This document shows, one piece after another, positions 9,294 through 20,203 of a stretch of 64,000 nt of DNA (its first letter is position 1; every line of letters starts with the position of its first letter). The notes under the pieces were generated by a model. That model was not told where the DNA came from, did no database searches, and saw nothing but the letters and a program-made list of their open reading frames with translations. The stretch covers positions 4,599,834 to 4,663,833 of the forward strand of contig JAPTYO010000023.1 of the NCBI GenBank assembly GCA_036873135.1. Reading direction: 5' to 3'. The DNA is from Clarkia xantiana subsp. parviflora. Its lineage: Eukaryota > Streptophyta > Magnoliopsida > Myrtales > Onagraceae. A program made the position numbers and the translations under genes.

Positions 9294-11689
9294 TCAGTCA
9301 GAACCCTCGGGGGAGTCACCCTCACCCCCTGAAGCTGAACCGCCAGCGGAAATGGATGAAGAGGAGGAGTCTGAGGTACCAATCTCCACAGGTGTAGCAT
9401 CCACCTGGGCAGGGGCAGGCTCGTCTGCAACGGCAGCCTGACCCATCAGAACAGTCGCGTAGCCAGTGGCATATGGCCCAAAGTCACCAAGGTCACCAAA
9501 GGGGAACTGAGGATCAATCCGGTATATGTGATCAACCAGATACTCACCGAACTGGTTCATCTCCTGGGTGAGACGCGTGCTATAGTCGGCGGTGAAGGCA
9601 GAGGAGGCCTTGTATTCAGATACCGCGACAGCCCTCTCCTCCGCCCGACACTTAGCCTCCAACCTCCGCAGCTCCTCAGAATGGACAGATGCGGCAACCT
9701 CAGCTTCCCGGCGCAAACTGCCCACAGTGGTTTCAAGCAAGGACACCTGGTCCTGGAGCTCCTGCAGTCTCAAATCAGATATACGCGCCTTCTCGGCAGC
9801 AGTGGCGACCTCCGCCTTGAGACAAACCTGGCTGTCCTCAAGGGTCTTCCTCTCGTCAGATAACTCGAGTACGAGCGAGGACATGTTCACCATGTCAGAT
9901 ATGCCCTAACAATTCAAACAAGGGATGAATAACCGAAAGATAGACATTATGAAAGAAATAAGAGGAAAGCAGAGAACAACTTACAGGTGCATAACGAGAG
10001 AGTACCCCTTGAACAAAGCGCCGAGTCTCCCCAGGAGACTTGGGCGAAGCAACACGATCCCCAGGGGGAACGGCACCACGGAGTACGCGGACACCAACCT
10101 CAGGAATCCGCAAAGAGGAAGTGCTATCGAGGTGGAACTCCTTCAGACCAGCGAAGGGAGTCCACTCAGACCCAATAACATCTTCATTAGTGAGCCGTGC
10201 GAAATCCTTCCGACTTAAAGTCGGAGGCCCACCTACACAAGCAAAGCAAGTCAAAGGAGAGTATAAACATACAAGGATCGGTACAAGGTAGAGATCATAC
10301 CTGAGGACCGTGCCCTCGGCTGGGGGGCAGGGGAACCACCACCAGCAGGTCGCTTCCCTTTGTCAGCCAGGGAAGGCACCTCTTCGACCACCATCTCCTT
10401 ATCACGAGATAGGGTCGGAGGACGAGCAGTAGGCGAAGCAGGATCCACAGCCTTTTTCCTCTTAGCAGCCGAGGCCCCGGCCTCAGAATCAGATCGCCGC
10501 GGCTTGGACTTGGAAGGTCCAGAATCTCTGCCAACGGAGACGACCCTCTCAGTCACCTAGGGGGAGTGCACTAGCAAGGTAAGAAAAACAAGATAAGGAA
10601 AACATAAGTTATATCATAAAGAAGCAAATAGGAGAAAGCATACCAGAGGCCCCAGCCTTCTTCCCAGGCAGGGGGGATTTCTTCAAAGCAGAACTAGAAG
10701 GAGCCTTCCTCTTGCTCAGGTCAACAGGGGCTCCCTGCATGTTATAGGTTTTTCCATGAAACCAACCTACAAAGGAAGAGCAGAAGGTAAATAAAGATGG
10801 AAAGACCAAGTGACATACCGAACCCCCGGAGTCAGGAGTCAGACTGATCCCGGCCTCGTAAAGATCCGTCTCAGTTATTAAAGACACGGGGCAGTAAGAC
10901 CGGGTCCTGTTGCTCTCGTGAATGATCTTCATAGTCTTCAAATCATCCGAAGAGAACTCTCCAAAAGCAGGCCAACCATCGGACCGATCCTCATTCAGGA
11001 CCGACCAAGTGACGTATCGGTCCGTAATGAAGAAGTAGTGCTTAGCCCAGTGACTGGCCGAATTGTCAATCTGGGTCACAAAACGGAGAGAGGTATCCCA
11101 CTCGACCCCACTCAACCCGAAATCAGAGAATCGGGGATCTTTGAAGGTCGGATGGCGAGTTACGAAACTCGCAAACCCCACCCTCGTCCGGTACTGGAAC
11201 CGATAGAAACATCGGAATAGAACGAGAGAGTACTTCCAGGAGTACCAATGGCACAATACCCGGAAGCCCACCCAGACGCGGAGGGCACTGGGGGCAAGGT
11301 TCACAGGAGAAATCCTGAAGAACCTGCTCAACTCTATAAGCTCGTCACAGTAAGGTAGCCTCAGCCCGAATCGGATCTGAGAGGGGTACACGGCGACCTT
11401 CCCTATAGGAGGCTCCGTCGCCGTCCCGCGAGTATTCCCCAAGGAGGGGAGAAAAGGATACAGAGGCTCATCTAGGGGACTGATATCTCCTAGGGTGACA
11501 TGTTCGTTGTAATCGGACCTAGTGATATGGTTCTCTGACAGAATAGCAAGACCTAAGGCAAAGATAGCAAAAAACCCCAAAGCACGAATCAAATTTCGAC
11601 TAACACCCCAATGAAGGTCACGACACTAAGCTAGCAATAGGAAAGAAAGTAACGCGACCAAAGAGGAAGAGAAAGAGGAACTCACTCAT
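9294..11689 (-). CDS. antisense spliced gene of Element A (gypsy-type 'transposase 28'-like protein)
   Basis: Minus-strand exons joined by GT-AG introns. A 4-nt coding exon ATGA (11686-11689) is followed by intron 11553-11685; exon 2 (11552-10644) holds the conserved domain, with SQIRFGLRLPYCDELIELSR, SALRVWVGFRVLCHWYSWKY and HWAKHYFFITDR, resembling the Pfam 'putative gypsy type transposon' family. Introns 10557-10643, 10233-10300 and 9906-9984 follow. Exons 10556-10301, 10232-9985 and 9905-9294 give a Pro/Lys-rich linker, GGPPTLSRKDFARL, then a coiled coil and an acidic Ser-rich tail. The last two junctions keep frame; the exon 2 to exon 3 junction does not with the obvious sites, so another site or a one-base lesion is involved. 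A further optional intron (10735-10818) is possible. Function is unknown. The equivalent gene occurs in Elements B and C and decayed in D. Confidence 0.75.
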
Positions 11690-13238
11690 CCTTCGGAGAA
11701 TACGACGTCTCTGAAGAGTCTGCGTACGTGGACACCACCAAGAGTATAGTACCTGCCACGACACGACAAATATCAAGACAAGGAAAATTTCCGAAGAACC
11801 GGAAATACTCCGACTCCCGACTAACGACAACAATCAAAGATCCAAAGACACTCAACCAACGACAACAACCGAGTCAAATAATTTTATCCGAGCCTAAAGT
11901 CGGGTTTTGGAAAAAATTACCATTATACCCTCCAACAAAGATTAACACACCAACGGCGGCACGACATCAAATTCAAGACCGGGATAGCCCAATCGGACAA
12001 GAAACCATATCCGGACGACCGGCAAACATTTTTCCCCAAAATCCACAACTACCAACGGCTATCTACGGCAATCCCACATTTAATCAAGCATCGGCAATCA
12101 AGCATCGGTAATCAAGCATCGACAATCAAATATCAACGATTCAAAAATCGACTTTTTACGCGGTAATGGAAAGGAAAAGAGCGGACCTTCGGAAAACCCG
12201 ACCCGATGTGATAAACGGGCCCGGATTTCGAATTGGAAGATGCCCGAAAATCAGTCCCTCGCCGGAATTTGAGCCTTGCCGTCGCCGGAGGTGACCTTGC
12301 TCGCCCCACCGTCGCCGTCGCCGGAGAAAAGCCCAGTCGCTCACCCGCCGTGCCCTGCCGGTGATGTCCGGCCAATGTCGTCGTCACCAATCGATCCTCC
12401 ACGCCGTCCAGTCGTCGTCGCCGTGCCTCGCCGTCGTCAGCCAAGCTCTCGCCGTCTCCGCGTCGCCGTCAGCTGTTTCCCGCCTGGAGCTGCGTCGTCG
12501 CCTCCGGCCAAGCTCCCTCCCGTCGTCGATTCCGGCTAGGTGGCTGGCTGGATTTCTGCTCCTTGGTGGAAATTCCGGCCGGCCCTTACCTTGGGGGTGC
12601 TCTCCAACCTTTTCTTGCTCTCCAAGGGTAAGTGGAAAAGAAAGATGGTGGCTATGGTGACTCTTGGAGGTATTTTTCTAACTCTCTTCTTTTATGTTAA
12701 AAGGGTGATAGGGTTTTTTAGGGGGTTTTAATCACCACCATCCATCTAGCCTTAAGTAAAATCTAAGGGCCAAGGAAAGATCATCATCTTTATCCCTTTC
12801 ACCTATAGCTAAGTATATTCCCATACTTAGAAAAATTATTAAGATAGTTTTATTTTTGAGCATTCCATACTTAGGAAATCTTTTGGGGCCAAATGAAAAA
12901 TTTCTCCTTAATTAAGTGGAATCCCGGCACGAATTTGAAGTATAAGTTATTTAGTTGCATTCGTATCACACCCCTGTGCAAGTTTGTATTTTTTGAGTAG
13001 GCACCTGTAGCAAAGATAAGTTTATTACTCCCGCCTCAGACGGACGCGTGCCTAGGCACACGTCCGTGCTACTCTGACGTTTACAATTCCTCTATCTCAT
13101 TAGACAGGGGGCAGAGTCAGAGGCACGCATCCATGGGTAAGCAGGCATTCAAACAAAGAAGGTAAAATCCCGGTTTCAAATTGCGCGTGTCATACCATCC
13201 TAAAATAGAGTCAATCAAGGGTTAGGCCATTGGTTGAC
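11690..13238. other. non-coding 3' region of Element A, with a GC-rich island
   Basis: This lies upstream of the antisense gene, so it probably contains its promoter. From about 12240 to 12540 the composition changes sharply to GC-rich, with repeated GTCGCCG and CCGGCC words, and several frames are open on both strands, but none has a recognisable domain. The rest is AT-rich to ordinary. I see no gene I can support. Confidence 0.5.
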
Positions 13239-13249
13239 TCGGGGGCATG
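13239..13249 (+). other. polypurine tract, Element A
   Basis: TCGGGGGCATG lies directly before the 3' LTR. The matching tract in Elements B and C is TTGGGGGCAAA at the same position, so the GGGGGCA core is shared. It would prime plus-strand cDNA synthesis. Confidence 0.72.
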
Positions 13250-14087
13250 TGATGGATATACGCCCAATTTGAACCCGTTGACTTCCGAACCGTTGTATTT
13301 TTATCGTCCCATTTATGATTGCAAATCGAAACTTCAACCCGGACACTTCGCGAGAACATCGACGGCTCGGACGGGGCCGAAGCGCCCGTCCGATAGAGGC
13401 GAACTCACCTAGGTGAGGTTGGGTGGCCACACCCGACCTCCCCTAGGGGAGATCGGGTCAGCCGACCCGATCTCCCCTAGGGGAGATCGGGTCGGCCAAC
13501 CCGATCCCTCCTAGGAGGGATGGGGTTGGCCAACCCCACCCTCCCTAGGAGGGGTTGGGTGTCCTCACCCAACCCCTACCCTTGGGGGTCGGATTTCTCC
13601 CCCCCAAGGGTCCCGGCACCCCTTTCAGACGCCCATGCTCGGTCCATTCCGCCTACCTCCTCCGAATCCTAAGGTCTTAATTATGTGCTTAAAGGTTAAT
13701 TAATTGTGTTTAAAGGCTAACGATGTCATTAAGCCACCTTAATGACACCGTTGCCTATAAATACCCCACCTTCACAACTCATTTTAACATCTTGGCCATT
13801 TTGAACAATTTAGCTCTGACATCTCTCTAGCTTTATCTCTCTAGAAATATAGTTCTGACTTAGGCATCGGAGAGGGTTCACCAGGCACCACCCCCCCTCC
13901 TCCGTGTCTGGTATTGCCCCTTTTGCAGGGCAAAGGGAGAGAAGAAGAGAAGGAACTAAGGGAAGAAGAAAAGGAAGAAGGACATAGACAAAGACAAGAC
14001 AACCCGAGAAGACCAGATCATACACATCCCCCGTAAGAAGTGGGATCAAAGCCGACACTCCGTTGACCGAGATCCCATAACTTAACA
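13250..14087 (+). repeat. Element A 3' LTR (838 bp)
   Basis: Direct copy of 3526-4397, with the same TG...CA ends, TATA box (13756-13763) and palindrome array but one 34-bp unit shorter. Few other differences are visible, suggesting a fairly recent insertion. Confidence 0.96.
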
Positions 14088-14092
14088 CTTGG

Positions 14093-14213
14093 AGCTTCTG
14101 GTCTTCTTCGACAATCCATGGGCCTCGTCGAAGGTAATGATCTTCTTGAACATCACCATTGGAACTTGGAAGTCACGAGTACTGGGGGCGTTGGAGATGA
14201 ATCTCAACTTCCA
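14093..14213 (-). pseudogene. unidentified open frame interrupted by Element A
   Basis: If Element A and one CTTGG copy are removed, the minus strand from 14213 through the insertion site to about 3489 is open. It includes KLRFISNAPSTRDFQVPMV and MFKKIITFDEAHGLSKK and ends at a TAA in the pre-insertion flank. The wording looks protein-like and codon usage is plausible, but I do not recognise the family. Upstream the frame meets a (TA)n tract. It may be a fragment of a host gene or of an older transposon. Confidence 0.3.
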
Positions 14214-14216
14214 TCC

Positions 14217-14217
<1 letters not shown>

Positions 14218-14282
<65 letters not shown>
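14218..14282. repeat. (TA)n microsatellite
   Basis: About 32 uninterrupted TA units. The Tyr-Ile open frames crossing it on both strands are artefacts. Confidence 0.97.
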
Positions 14283-14285
<3 letters not shown>

Positions 14286-14376
14286 ATGGAAACATAAAGC
14301 ATTCGGGTGAAAATGCTTATTATTTTACTGTGGTAACGAAGGAAGGATTCTTCAACCGCAAGAATTGACAATATAT

Positions 14377-15352
14377 CAGTGTTATCAGAACCGGACCGGA
14401 CATCGGACCGGTAAGTGGTCCGGTTTCCGGTTCGTCCGGTCAGACCCGGTTCGAACCCGGTCATACCGGTTTTTCACATTTTCTTTACCAATTAATATTC
14501 GGGGATGAAGTTCACCTATTCTGCAAGTTTAGGATCAAAGTTCAAAACTTTAAAACCTATTCATTATAATCCTAGCTAGGTCACTGCATTCATTCTTCAT
14601 TTTAGATCTACATCTCAAGGCAGATGAAGTTTAGCACCTGTTGAAGCCAACTCCTGCAAAAGGTTCCGAACCAGATGAAGGTTGGCTGGTCTACGAAGAT
14701 GAACAAGAACAACATACTGAATTGGAGCTCCACAGGAATCACGATGTCTGCTCCTTCGGCGCCGCCTGTTCTTTCGCCGCCACCATCTGCATCATCATCT
14801 CGAGAATCGCCACCGGAACAAGCATACTCGAAGCTGACATTCCAGATCTACATCGACGACAAGCACAGCTAATTTTTGAACTTCGCGTAGCTAGGCGGAA
14901 CGAAGCGATCTCAACAATGAGCGGTGGTGGCACGCCTTTAACCGACGCCTACGTCGGCTACTACGAAGTACGATCGAAGAAGCCCGGCCGCCACTCACTC
15001 CTTCCTTTCTGGTTAGCGTTCCAGTTAGCAAGACCTTGGTGGGTTCTAATTCCATTTGGTGTTGTCGTTTGAATTACTTGAATAAATGCAGAGGAAGGGA
15101 ATAGGGAAGGAACGGCGGAAGAGAATGACCTTGGCTGATTTTAGGGTTTTCAGTTTTTTTTTTTTTTTTTTGCAATTGTTGAACCAGTGGATCGGTGACT
15201 CGGCCGGTCTGAAGAAAACCGGACGGTTCTCTGAAAACCGGACATTTAGACCGGGTTCGCTTACATCCTCCGGAAATAAGCAAACCGGACCGTGGAGGGG
15301 TCCGGTCCGACCGCGGTCGGACCGCCGGTCCGGTCCGGTTCTGATAACACTG
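14377..15352. mobile_element. hAT-like non-autonomous DNA transposon
   Basis: The ends are inverted repeats CAGTGTTATCAGAACCGGAC and its reverse complement, and the element is flanked by a perfect 8-bp duplication CAATATAT (14369-14376 and 15353-15360). TIR start CAGTG and an 8-bp TSD fit hAT elements. Subterminal regions are packed with CCGGT/ACCGG motifs in both orientations, typical of transposase-binding clusters. No transposase is encoded. The centre (about 14640-15070) is of different, gene-like composition and holds an ATG frame starting MSAPSAPPVLSPPPSA, possibly captured host sequence. Confidence 0.9.
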
Positions 15353-15360
15353 CAATATAT

Positions 15361-15652
15361 ACATATTTATATTTATATTTATTTATAATATAAAATAAAA
15401 TAACTATTTATATGGCAGGATTATATGCCCATAAATGTATAAAATATATCATGCAAATATAATATATACACTTGCGCAAATAAAACTATGCAATATATCT
15501 GAACACTATTAGAAAATGTAATTTCGGTTTGTATAATTATAGAATATTAATTTTCCAAATACAGTTTCGGCAACAATTAATTTCCTATTTAGCAAAACCA
15601 GACATGCGTGAGATACATCAATTACTATTCACAAATTATCTGATGACTCAAA
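15361..15652. other. AT-rich spacer
   Basis: Low-complexity AT-rich DNA continuing the sequence in which the hAT-like element inserted. No coding or repeat structure is supported. Confidence 0.6.
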
Positions 15653-16251
15653 TGTTGGATTCTATGGGAGAATTAATACGGATTAAACCATAGGTACATG
15701 CTAGGTAATTAATTACGCAGCGGAAAGAGTGCACATACCTATTTCCCGATTCGTAGCCCAAGGGACGTCAACAAGGGAGTTCACGGAATGCTGGACGCTG
15801 TCCTACGGGAACACTGGTTAAGTAGCAATCCGCAGACTATGGTCTCCACAGCAAAACCTCTTCAATACGGTCGCTGGATGGATCTCCAGGGTGAATTATT
15901 TGACACAATTTGGCACCTACTCTAGGTGATGTGAGGTTCGGCCGAACCCTTGAGTATAGGGAGAAAGGGTTTCTTTTCTGAAAACTAAAAGGGAGAGAGT
16001 GACCAACCCCAAGAAATCTCTAACAATTCTTATTTATAAGAGGATATGAGCAAAACCCTAAGAGGGTTAATTGCTTGTTTTGGCCGAACCATTAGTCAAA
16101 TTGGGCCGACCCTTCTGAGCCGCGCATGGCCCATGGGGATTTCAGCCTGACCCGAAATCTCCTATGTGCCATACCCCAAATTAGACTTAGCATGTTGGGC
16201 CTATATTAATGGGCTCCTATTACGGCGGCTAATTTACTCCAAATGCCAACA
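15653..16251 (-). repeat. copia-type LTR, copy 1 (3' LTR of a truncated minus-strand element)
   Basis: A 599-bp TG...CA unit beginning TGTTGGATTCTATGGG on the plus strand and ending GCCAACA. It is followed by ACTCCCACTCG, the complement of a purine tract, so this is the 3' LTR of a minus-strand element whose interior begins at 16252. Three further family members lie at 16376, 17492 and 19610. Confidence 0.85.
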
Positions 16252-17491
16252 ACTCCCACTCGTCGGAATGATAGGGTGGCTATTAATATGTTGTTGCCCA
16301 ACACATCAGTTTTATTCTTTGATCCAATCCAGTTTCCATATTTTTCATACGAGGTTTGCCGTGCGACCGGCAGACTGTTGGATTTATGGGATAATACTAC
16401 GGAAATAAAACCCTAGCTACGTGCCAAGTAACTAATACGCAGCGGAATAATGTGCGCACATAACTATAATATTTCATATAGCCCATGACCGTTGATGGGA
16501 GTTCTCGATCCGCCGGACGGTTCCCTGTAGAGGTTCCTGTTAGAGAAGCCCTACGCGGATTATGCCTCACAGCAAAGCCTCGGTCGATTCTTGGCGGGAT
16601 GGATTTCTTGGAGTAAATTGCTTAACACAATTTGACACTTCCTTTTTCCTTGGTGTGGTTCGGTCGAACTATAGGTATTTAGGGAGGAGGTTTTTCTTTT
16701 ATTCTCACCACTTAGGAAGAGAGAATTAGAATTGTGAAAACCCTTCTAGGACTCCCTATTTATAAGAGGAGTAAAGTGGACAAAAGTCCACTTTATCCCT
16801 ACTCAATATTCGGTCGGCCATGTTATTAGGGAGACCCAATTTTGGGCCTTCCATGTCAATTTGGATTTTAAGTCTGGCCCAAAATCCCTAATATGACATT
16901 ACCTAATTTCTTAGTTTCATGACCTTAATTAATGGGCTCCCAATTACGGCGGCCCATTGTCCGAATGCTTACACAGACACAATGGACTTCGCCTTACTCA
17001 TCGGTTAAGAGTATTGTAGAATCCGCGGAATGTTGATTCCCAACATGTTTCTTCTCTGTGTCGCGTTGTACCCCTGGTCAACAATTATTCTCCAATTTCA
17101 TAGTTTCCCTCAAGGAATACTTTTTCAAGGCATCCGTATAAGTATTCACAACCTTCAACTAATATCCGGCTGGTGGCCACCAAGTGAATACAAGAGTCGG
17201 AGAATTAAAGATGTGCATGACCATCCTCATTGCTCATGTTCTTAGTCAAACTCAACAGGTTCTTAAAACGTGGTCACTTGGCCTTTTTGTTCAGGCACTG
17301 CGCATGTACGCCTGGGAGCGAACATTGAGCCCAACCTTGGACATGAGCTCCGAGTGGTAAGGGTAATTTGGGTGTTGCTTCATTCAGCACTCGAGATGAT
17401 TCACACGCTCTAGGTGAAGAAGTTTGCATCCTTCAGAATCTTGGAAGATTCTGTCTAACACAACTGAGCCTGACCCTGTGGTCGAACATGG
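16252..17491 (-). other. 3' untranslated interior of truncated copia element, interrupted twice
   Basis: This segment matches the interior next to LTR copy 4 (about 20204-20865): both carry GAGGTTTGCCGTGCGA, ATTCACAACCTTCAACTAAT and GCCTGGGAGCGAACATTGAG. It is broken by a solo LTR (16376-16973) and ends where another LTR (17492) was inserted after GTCGAACATGG. No reading frame is supported; it corresponds to the stretch 3' of RNase H in this family. Confidence 0.75.
16376..16973 (-). repeat. solo LTR, copia family copy 2
   Basis: A 598-bp LTR flanked by the 5-bp duplication CAGAC (16371-16375 and 16974-16978). The flanking sequences rejoin to match the uninterrupted homologue at 20320-20345. 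A single LTR with intact target duplication indicates LTR-LTR recombination after insertion. Confidence 0.9.
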
Positions 17492-18089
17492 TGTTGGCAT
17501 TTGGTGTATATGGGACGTCGTAATAGGGAGCCTATTAATATAAGCCCAACAAGATAAGCATAATTGGGGTTTGACACATAAGAAATTTTGGGTCAGGCCA
17601 AAATCCCTATGAGCCACAATTGGCCCAAAATGGGCTAGCCCAATCTTCCTTGTAGTTCGGCAGAAATAGGGATTAAACCCTTGGTGGATTTTGCTCACCT
17701 CCTCTTATAAATATGAGGTGTCAGGGATTTCTTTACGGTTAATCACTTTCTCCCTTTTAGTTGAGACAAAATAAATCCCTCTCCCTTACATCAACATAGT
17801 TCGGCCAAACCACCTATCACCATTGGAGGTGCGAAATTGCTAATGCAATTTAGCCAAGAGATCTATCTCTGCTACCGGATTGAAGAGGCTTTTATGTAGA
17901 TACCATTGCCTATGGATTGATCTTCAACAAGGGTTCCCGCATGACACCGTCCGGAAAATTGCGAACTCCCTCGTAACGATCTTGGGCTACGGAAAGCTAA
18001 ATTAGTATGTGCTTCCTTTTCGCTGTGTAATTAGTTTACCAAGCATGTACACATGTTTTATTCCGTAACTGTCTCCCCTAAATCCAACA
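17492..18089 (+). repeat. copia-type 5' LTR, copy 3, plus strand
   Basis: A 598-bp LTR beginning TGTTGGCATTTGG and ending AATCCAACA, in inverse orientation to copies 1, 2 and 4. It is directly followed by a primer-binding site and hence is a 5' LTR. Its own 3' LTR is not present in the same orientation downstream, so the element is truncated. Confidence 0.88.
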
Positions 18090-18102
18090 GTGGTATCAGA
18101 GC
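18090..18102 (+). other. initiator-tRNA-Met primer-binding site
   Basis: GTGGTATCAGAGC adjoins the LTR end; TGGTATCAGAGC is the standard plant copia primer-binding site complementary to the 3' end of initiator methionine tRNA. This identifies the 598-bp repeats as LTRs of a copia-type element. Confidence 0.92.
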
Positions 18103-19609
18103 ATGTGTAGGGTGTTCATGACTTTTGCTAAAGCTGTGTTCATGAATATTAATGAAAAACATGATAATTTTTTTTTTTTGTCAAAATTGAAATTTGGATT
18201 TTTAATCGATGTAAAATTTGACCTTAAAATTTCCCACCAGACCCTATTAGCCACGACTTTTCCACGGGAAAATAACGGCTCAGCCACGGCAACGGCAACG
18301 GCCACCCACGGCGGCGGTGGCCCCTCCCACGGCTGCGTAGGCTGCAAAGTCGGCTAGGGTCAATTTAGTCAATGTAAAATCTTGACATTAAATAGATATA
18401 TTATTTCCATGATTTTAGGGATACATATATATTTGGTATTAATTGATTGCCTAATAGATTGAGAAAAGGGTTAAGAACCTATGAAAGGTCAGAACTATGA
18501 CCCATGTTAACGGGAGAGGTCGGAAATTTCAAATGTTGATTTGAGAGGTCTGAGATTTCAACTTTGTTGATATAAGAGGTCTCCGTTAATTTTTTCCGTT
18601 AAAACTAACGAAGTTGGTCATGTGCTTGACATGTGACAAAAAATAAAATAAAATTCCAAAAATGCCCTTCTATCAAAGTGTGCCCCTCACATGCTTGAAA
18701 TGAAAAGACGAAAATGCCCTTAAAGCCACCACGGCTCCGGCCACCGCCACCGCGGCTCGCCAACCACCACTCCAACTCCGGCAACCACCACCCGTCTCCG
18801 GCGACCACCACCCCAGCTCCGGCGACCACCACGCAACTCCGGAGGCCGCCAACGCGGCTCCGATTGAGCTCAAATCGGAGCCACAAAGCTCCGATCGGAG
18901 CTCTGTGGCCCCAGATCGGAGCCACAGAGCTCCAGATCGGGCCACGGAGCTCCGATCTGGAGCTCTGTGGCTCCAGATCGGGCATCAGAGCTCCGATCGG
19001 AGCTTTGTGGCTCCGATTTGGGCCAATCGGAATTGTGGTGGCGGTCGCCGGAGTTTGGTGTGGTCGCCGGAGCCGAGGTGGTGGTCGCCGGAGTCGGGGT
19101 GGTGGTGGCCTGAGCCGGTGGCGGTGGCTGGAGTAATTTGACTTCAGGGGTAATTTTGTCATTTCACATTTCCTTAAATAAGATATTAAATAAGACAAAA
19201 TAATAAAAGGGGCAAAAATGTCATTTCACACAATTCTGTTAAAGTTAACCCTAAAAATGGATGGAAACCCTAATTTCAACAAAATTGAAATTTCTGACAT
19301 CTCAAATCAATATTTCAAATTTCAGACCTCTCCCGTTAACATGAGTCATAGTTCAGACCTTTCATAGGTTCTTAACCCTTGAGAAAATACATTGTTGATA
19401 GATTCACATCCTTAAAATAGAATCTGATCAATTTAGTATATATATTTTACATGTATGGCCGAAATATATATATATATATATTGTGCAATATATTTGGAAA
19501 TTATATCTATTATAGTTATTGTTACTTGATGGCTAAGTTATGTTTTTAATGGATTTTAAAACCCTACTTAGCCACCAAATAATTAATTTCGGCTTAACCC
19601 TGTGGGTTA
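18103..19609 (+). other. 5' leader of truncated copia element, split by a Mutator-like insertion
   Basis: Non-coding leader 3' of the primer-binding site (18103-18467 and 19388-19609) with poly-T and TA runs. The stretch 18468-19378 is a later insertion. No gag start is recognisable before LTR copy 4 begins. Confidence 0.6.
18468..19378. mobile_element. Mutator-like foldback element 1
   Basis: Ends are GGGTTAAGAACCTATGAAAG and its reverse complement, with terminal inverted repeats extending over 100 bp, and a perfect 9-bp duplication TTGAGAAAA (18459-18467 and 19379-19387), the size typical of Mutator-like elements. The interior is also palindromic: CCACC/CTCCGG-rich on the left mirrors GGTGG/CCGGAG-rich on the right around an array of GATCGGAGC / GCTCCGATC motifs. 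The long Arg/Pro open frame across it is low-complexity and not a supported gene. Confidence 0.88.
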
Positions 19610-20203
19610 TGATGGATTTAGGGGATAGTTACTACAGATTAAACATGTGTGCATGCTAGGTAAACTAATTACGCAGCGGTAAGGAGCACATACCAGTTTA
19701 TCTTCCGTAGCTCAATATTGTCACTAAGGGAGTTCTTGATCTGTCGGACGGATCCTGCAGTAACTCTGGTTAAAGAGCAATATGCAGGAAATTGTCTCCA
19801 CAACAAAGCCTCTTTCAATCCGGTGACAGGATGGATCTCTGGGGTAAATTGTTGACACAATTTCGGCACCTACTTGTGCTTGGTAAGTTTCGGCCGAAAC
19901 TAGTAGTATTTAGGTAGAGGGATTTATTTTGTTGTCAACTTAGGGAGAGATTGATAACCCTAAAAAATCCTCTAACACCTCCTATTTATAAGAGGAGGTG
20001 AGCAAAACCCACCAATGGTTTTAACCCTATTTCGGTCGAACTTAGCATAATAGGGCTTGGCCCATTTTGGGCCAATTGTAGCTCATAGGGATTTTGGTCT
20101 GACTCAAAATCTCTTATGTGCCTAACTCCAATTATGTTTAATCTGTTGGGCTTATATTAATGGGCTTCCAATTACGGCGTCCCATATACCCCAAATGTCA
20201 ACA
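19610..20203 (-). repeat. copia-type LTR, copy 4 (3' LTR of minus-strand element)
   Basis: A 594-bp family member starting TGATGGATTTAGGGG (mutated from TGTTGG) and ending ATGTCAACA, followed by GTTCCCACTCG, the complement of the polypurine tract GAGTGGGAAC. The adjoining interior leads into a copia RNase H end on the minus strand. Confidence 0.85.

Larger units (their letters stand above)
3526..14087 (+). mobile_element. Element A: full-length non-autonomous Tat-like Ty3/gypsy retrotransposon
   Basis: Two direct LTRs (3526-4397 and 13250-14087), both TG...CA, bound a 10.6 kb element flanked by a perfect 5-bp target duplication CTTGG (3521-3525 and 14088-14092). A primer-binding site follows the 5' LTR and a polypurine tract precedes the 3' LTR. 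The interior holds gag, a protease fused to a second gag-like domain, tandem repeat arrays, and a spliced antisense gene. There is no RT, RNase H or integrase, so its cDNA synthesis and insertion must have used enzymes supplied in trans. Protease motif and Gag type place it beside the Tat-like Element B. Confidence 0.95.

Noticed and set aside
10735..10823. Additional intron in the Element A antisense exon 2
   Set aside because: Candidate donors and acceptors exist (for example 10735-10818, frame-neutral), but the frame is open without splicing, so it is left only as an option.
12133..12660. Frames of about 60-100 codons on both strands in the GC-rich island
   Set aside because: Mutually overlapping, no domain, explained by composition.
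14089..14464. Open frames with Tyr-Ile repeats on both strands
   Set aside because: Translation of the (TA)n microsatellite.
18605..19198. 197-codon minus-strand frame and overlapping plus-strand frames rich in Arg, Pro and Gly
   Set aside because: Produced by the palindromic GC-rich core of a foldback element; no domain and no conserved start.
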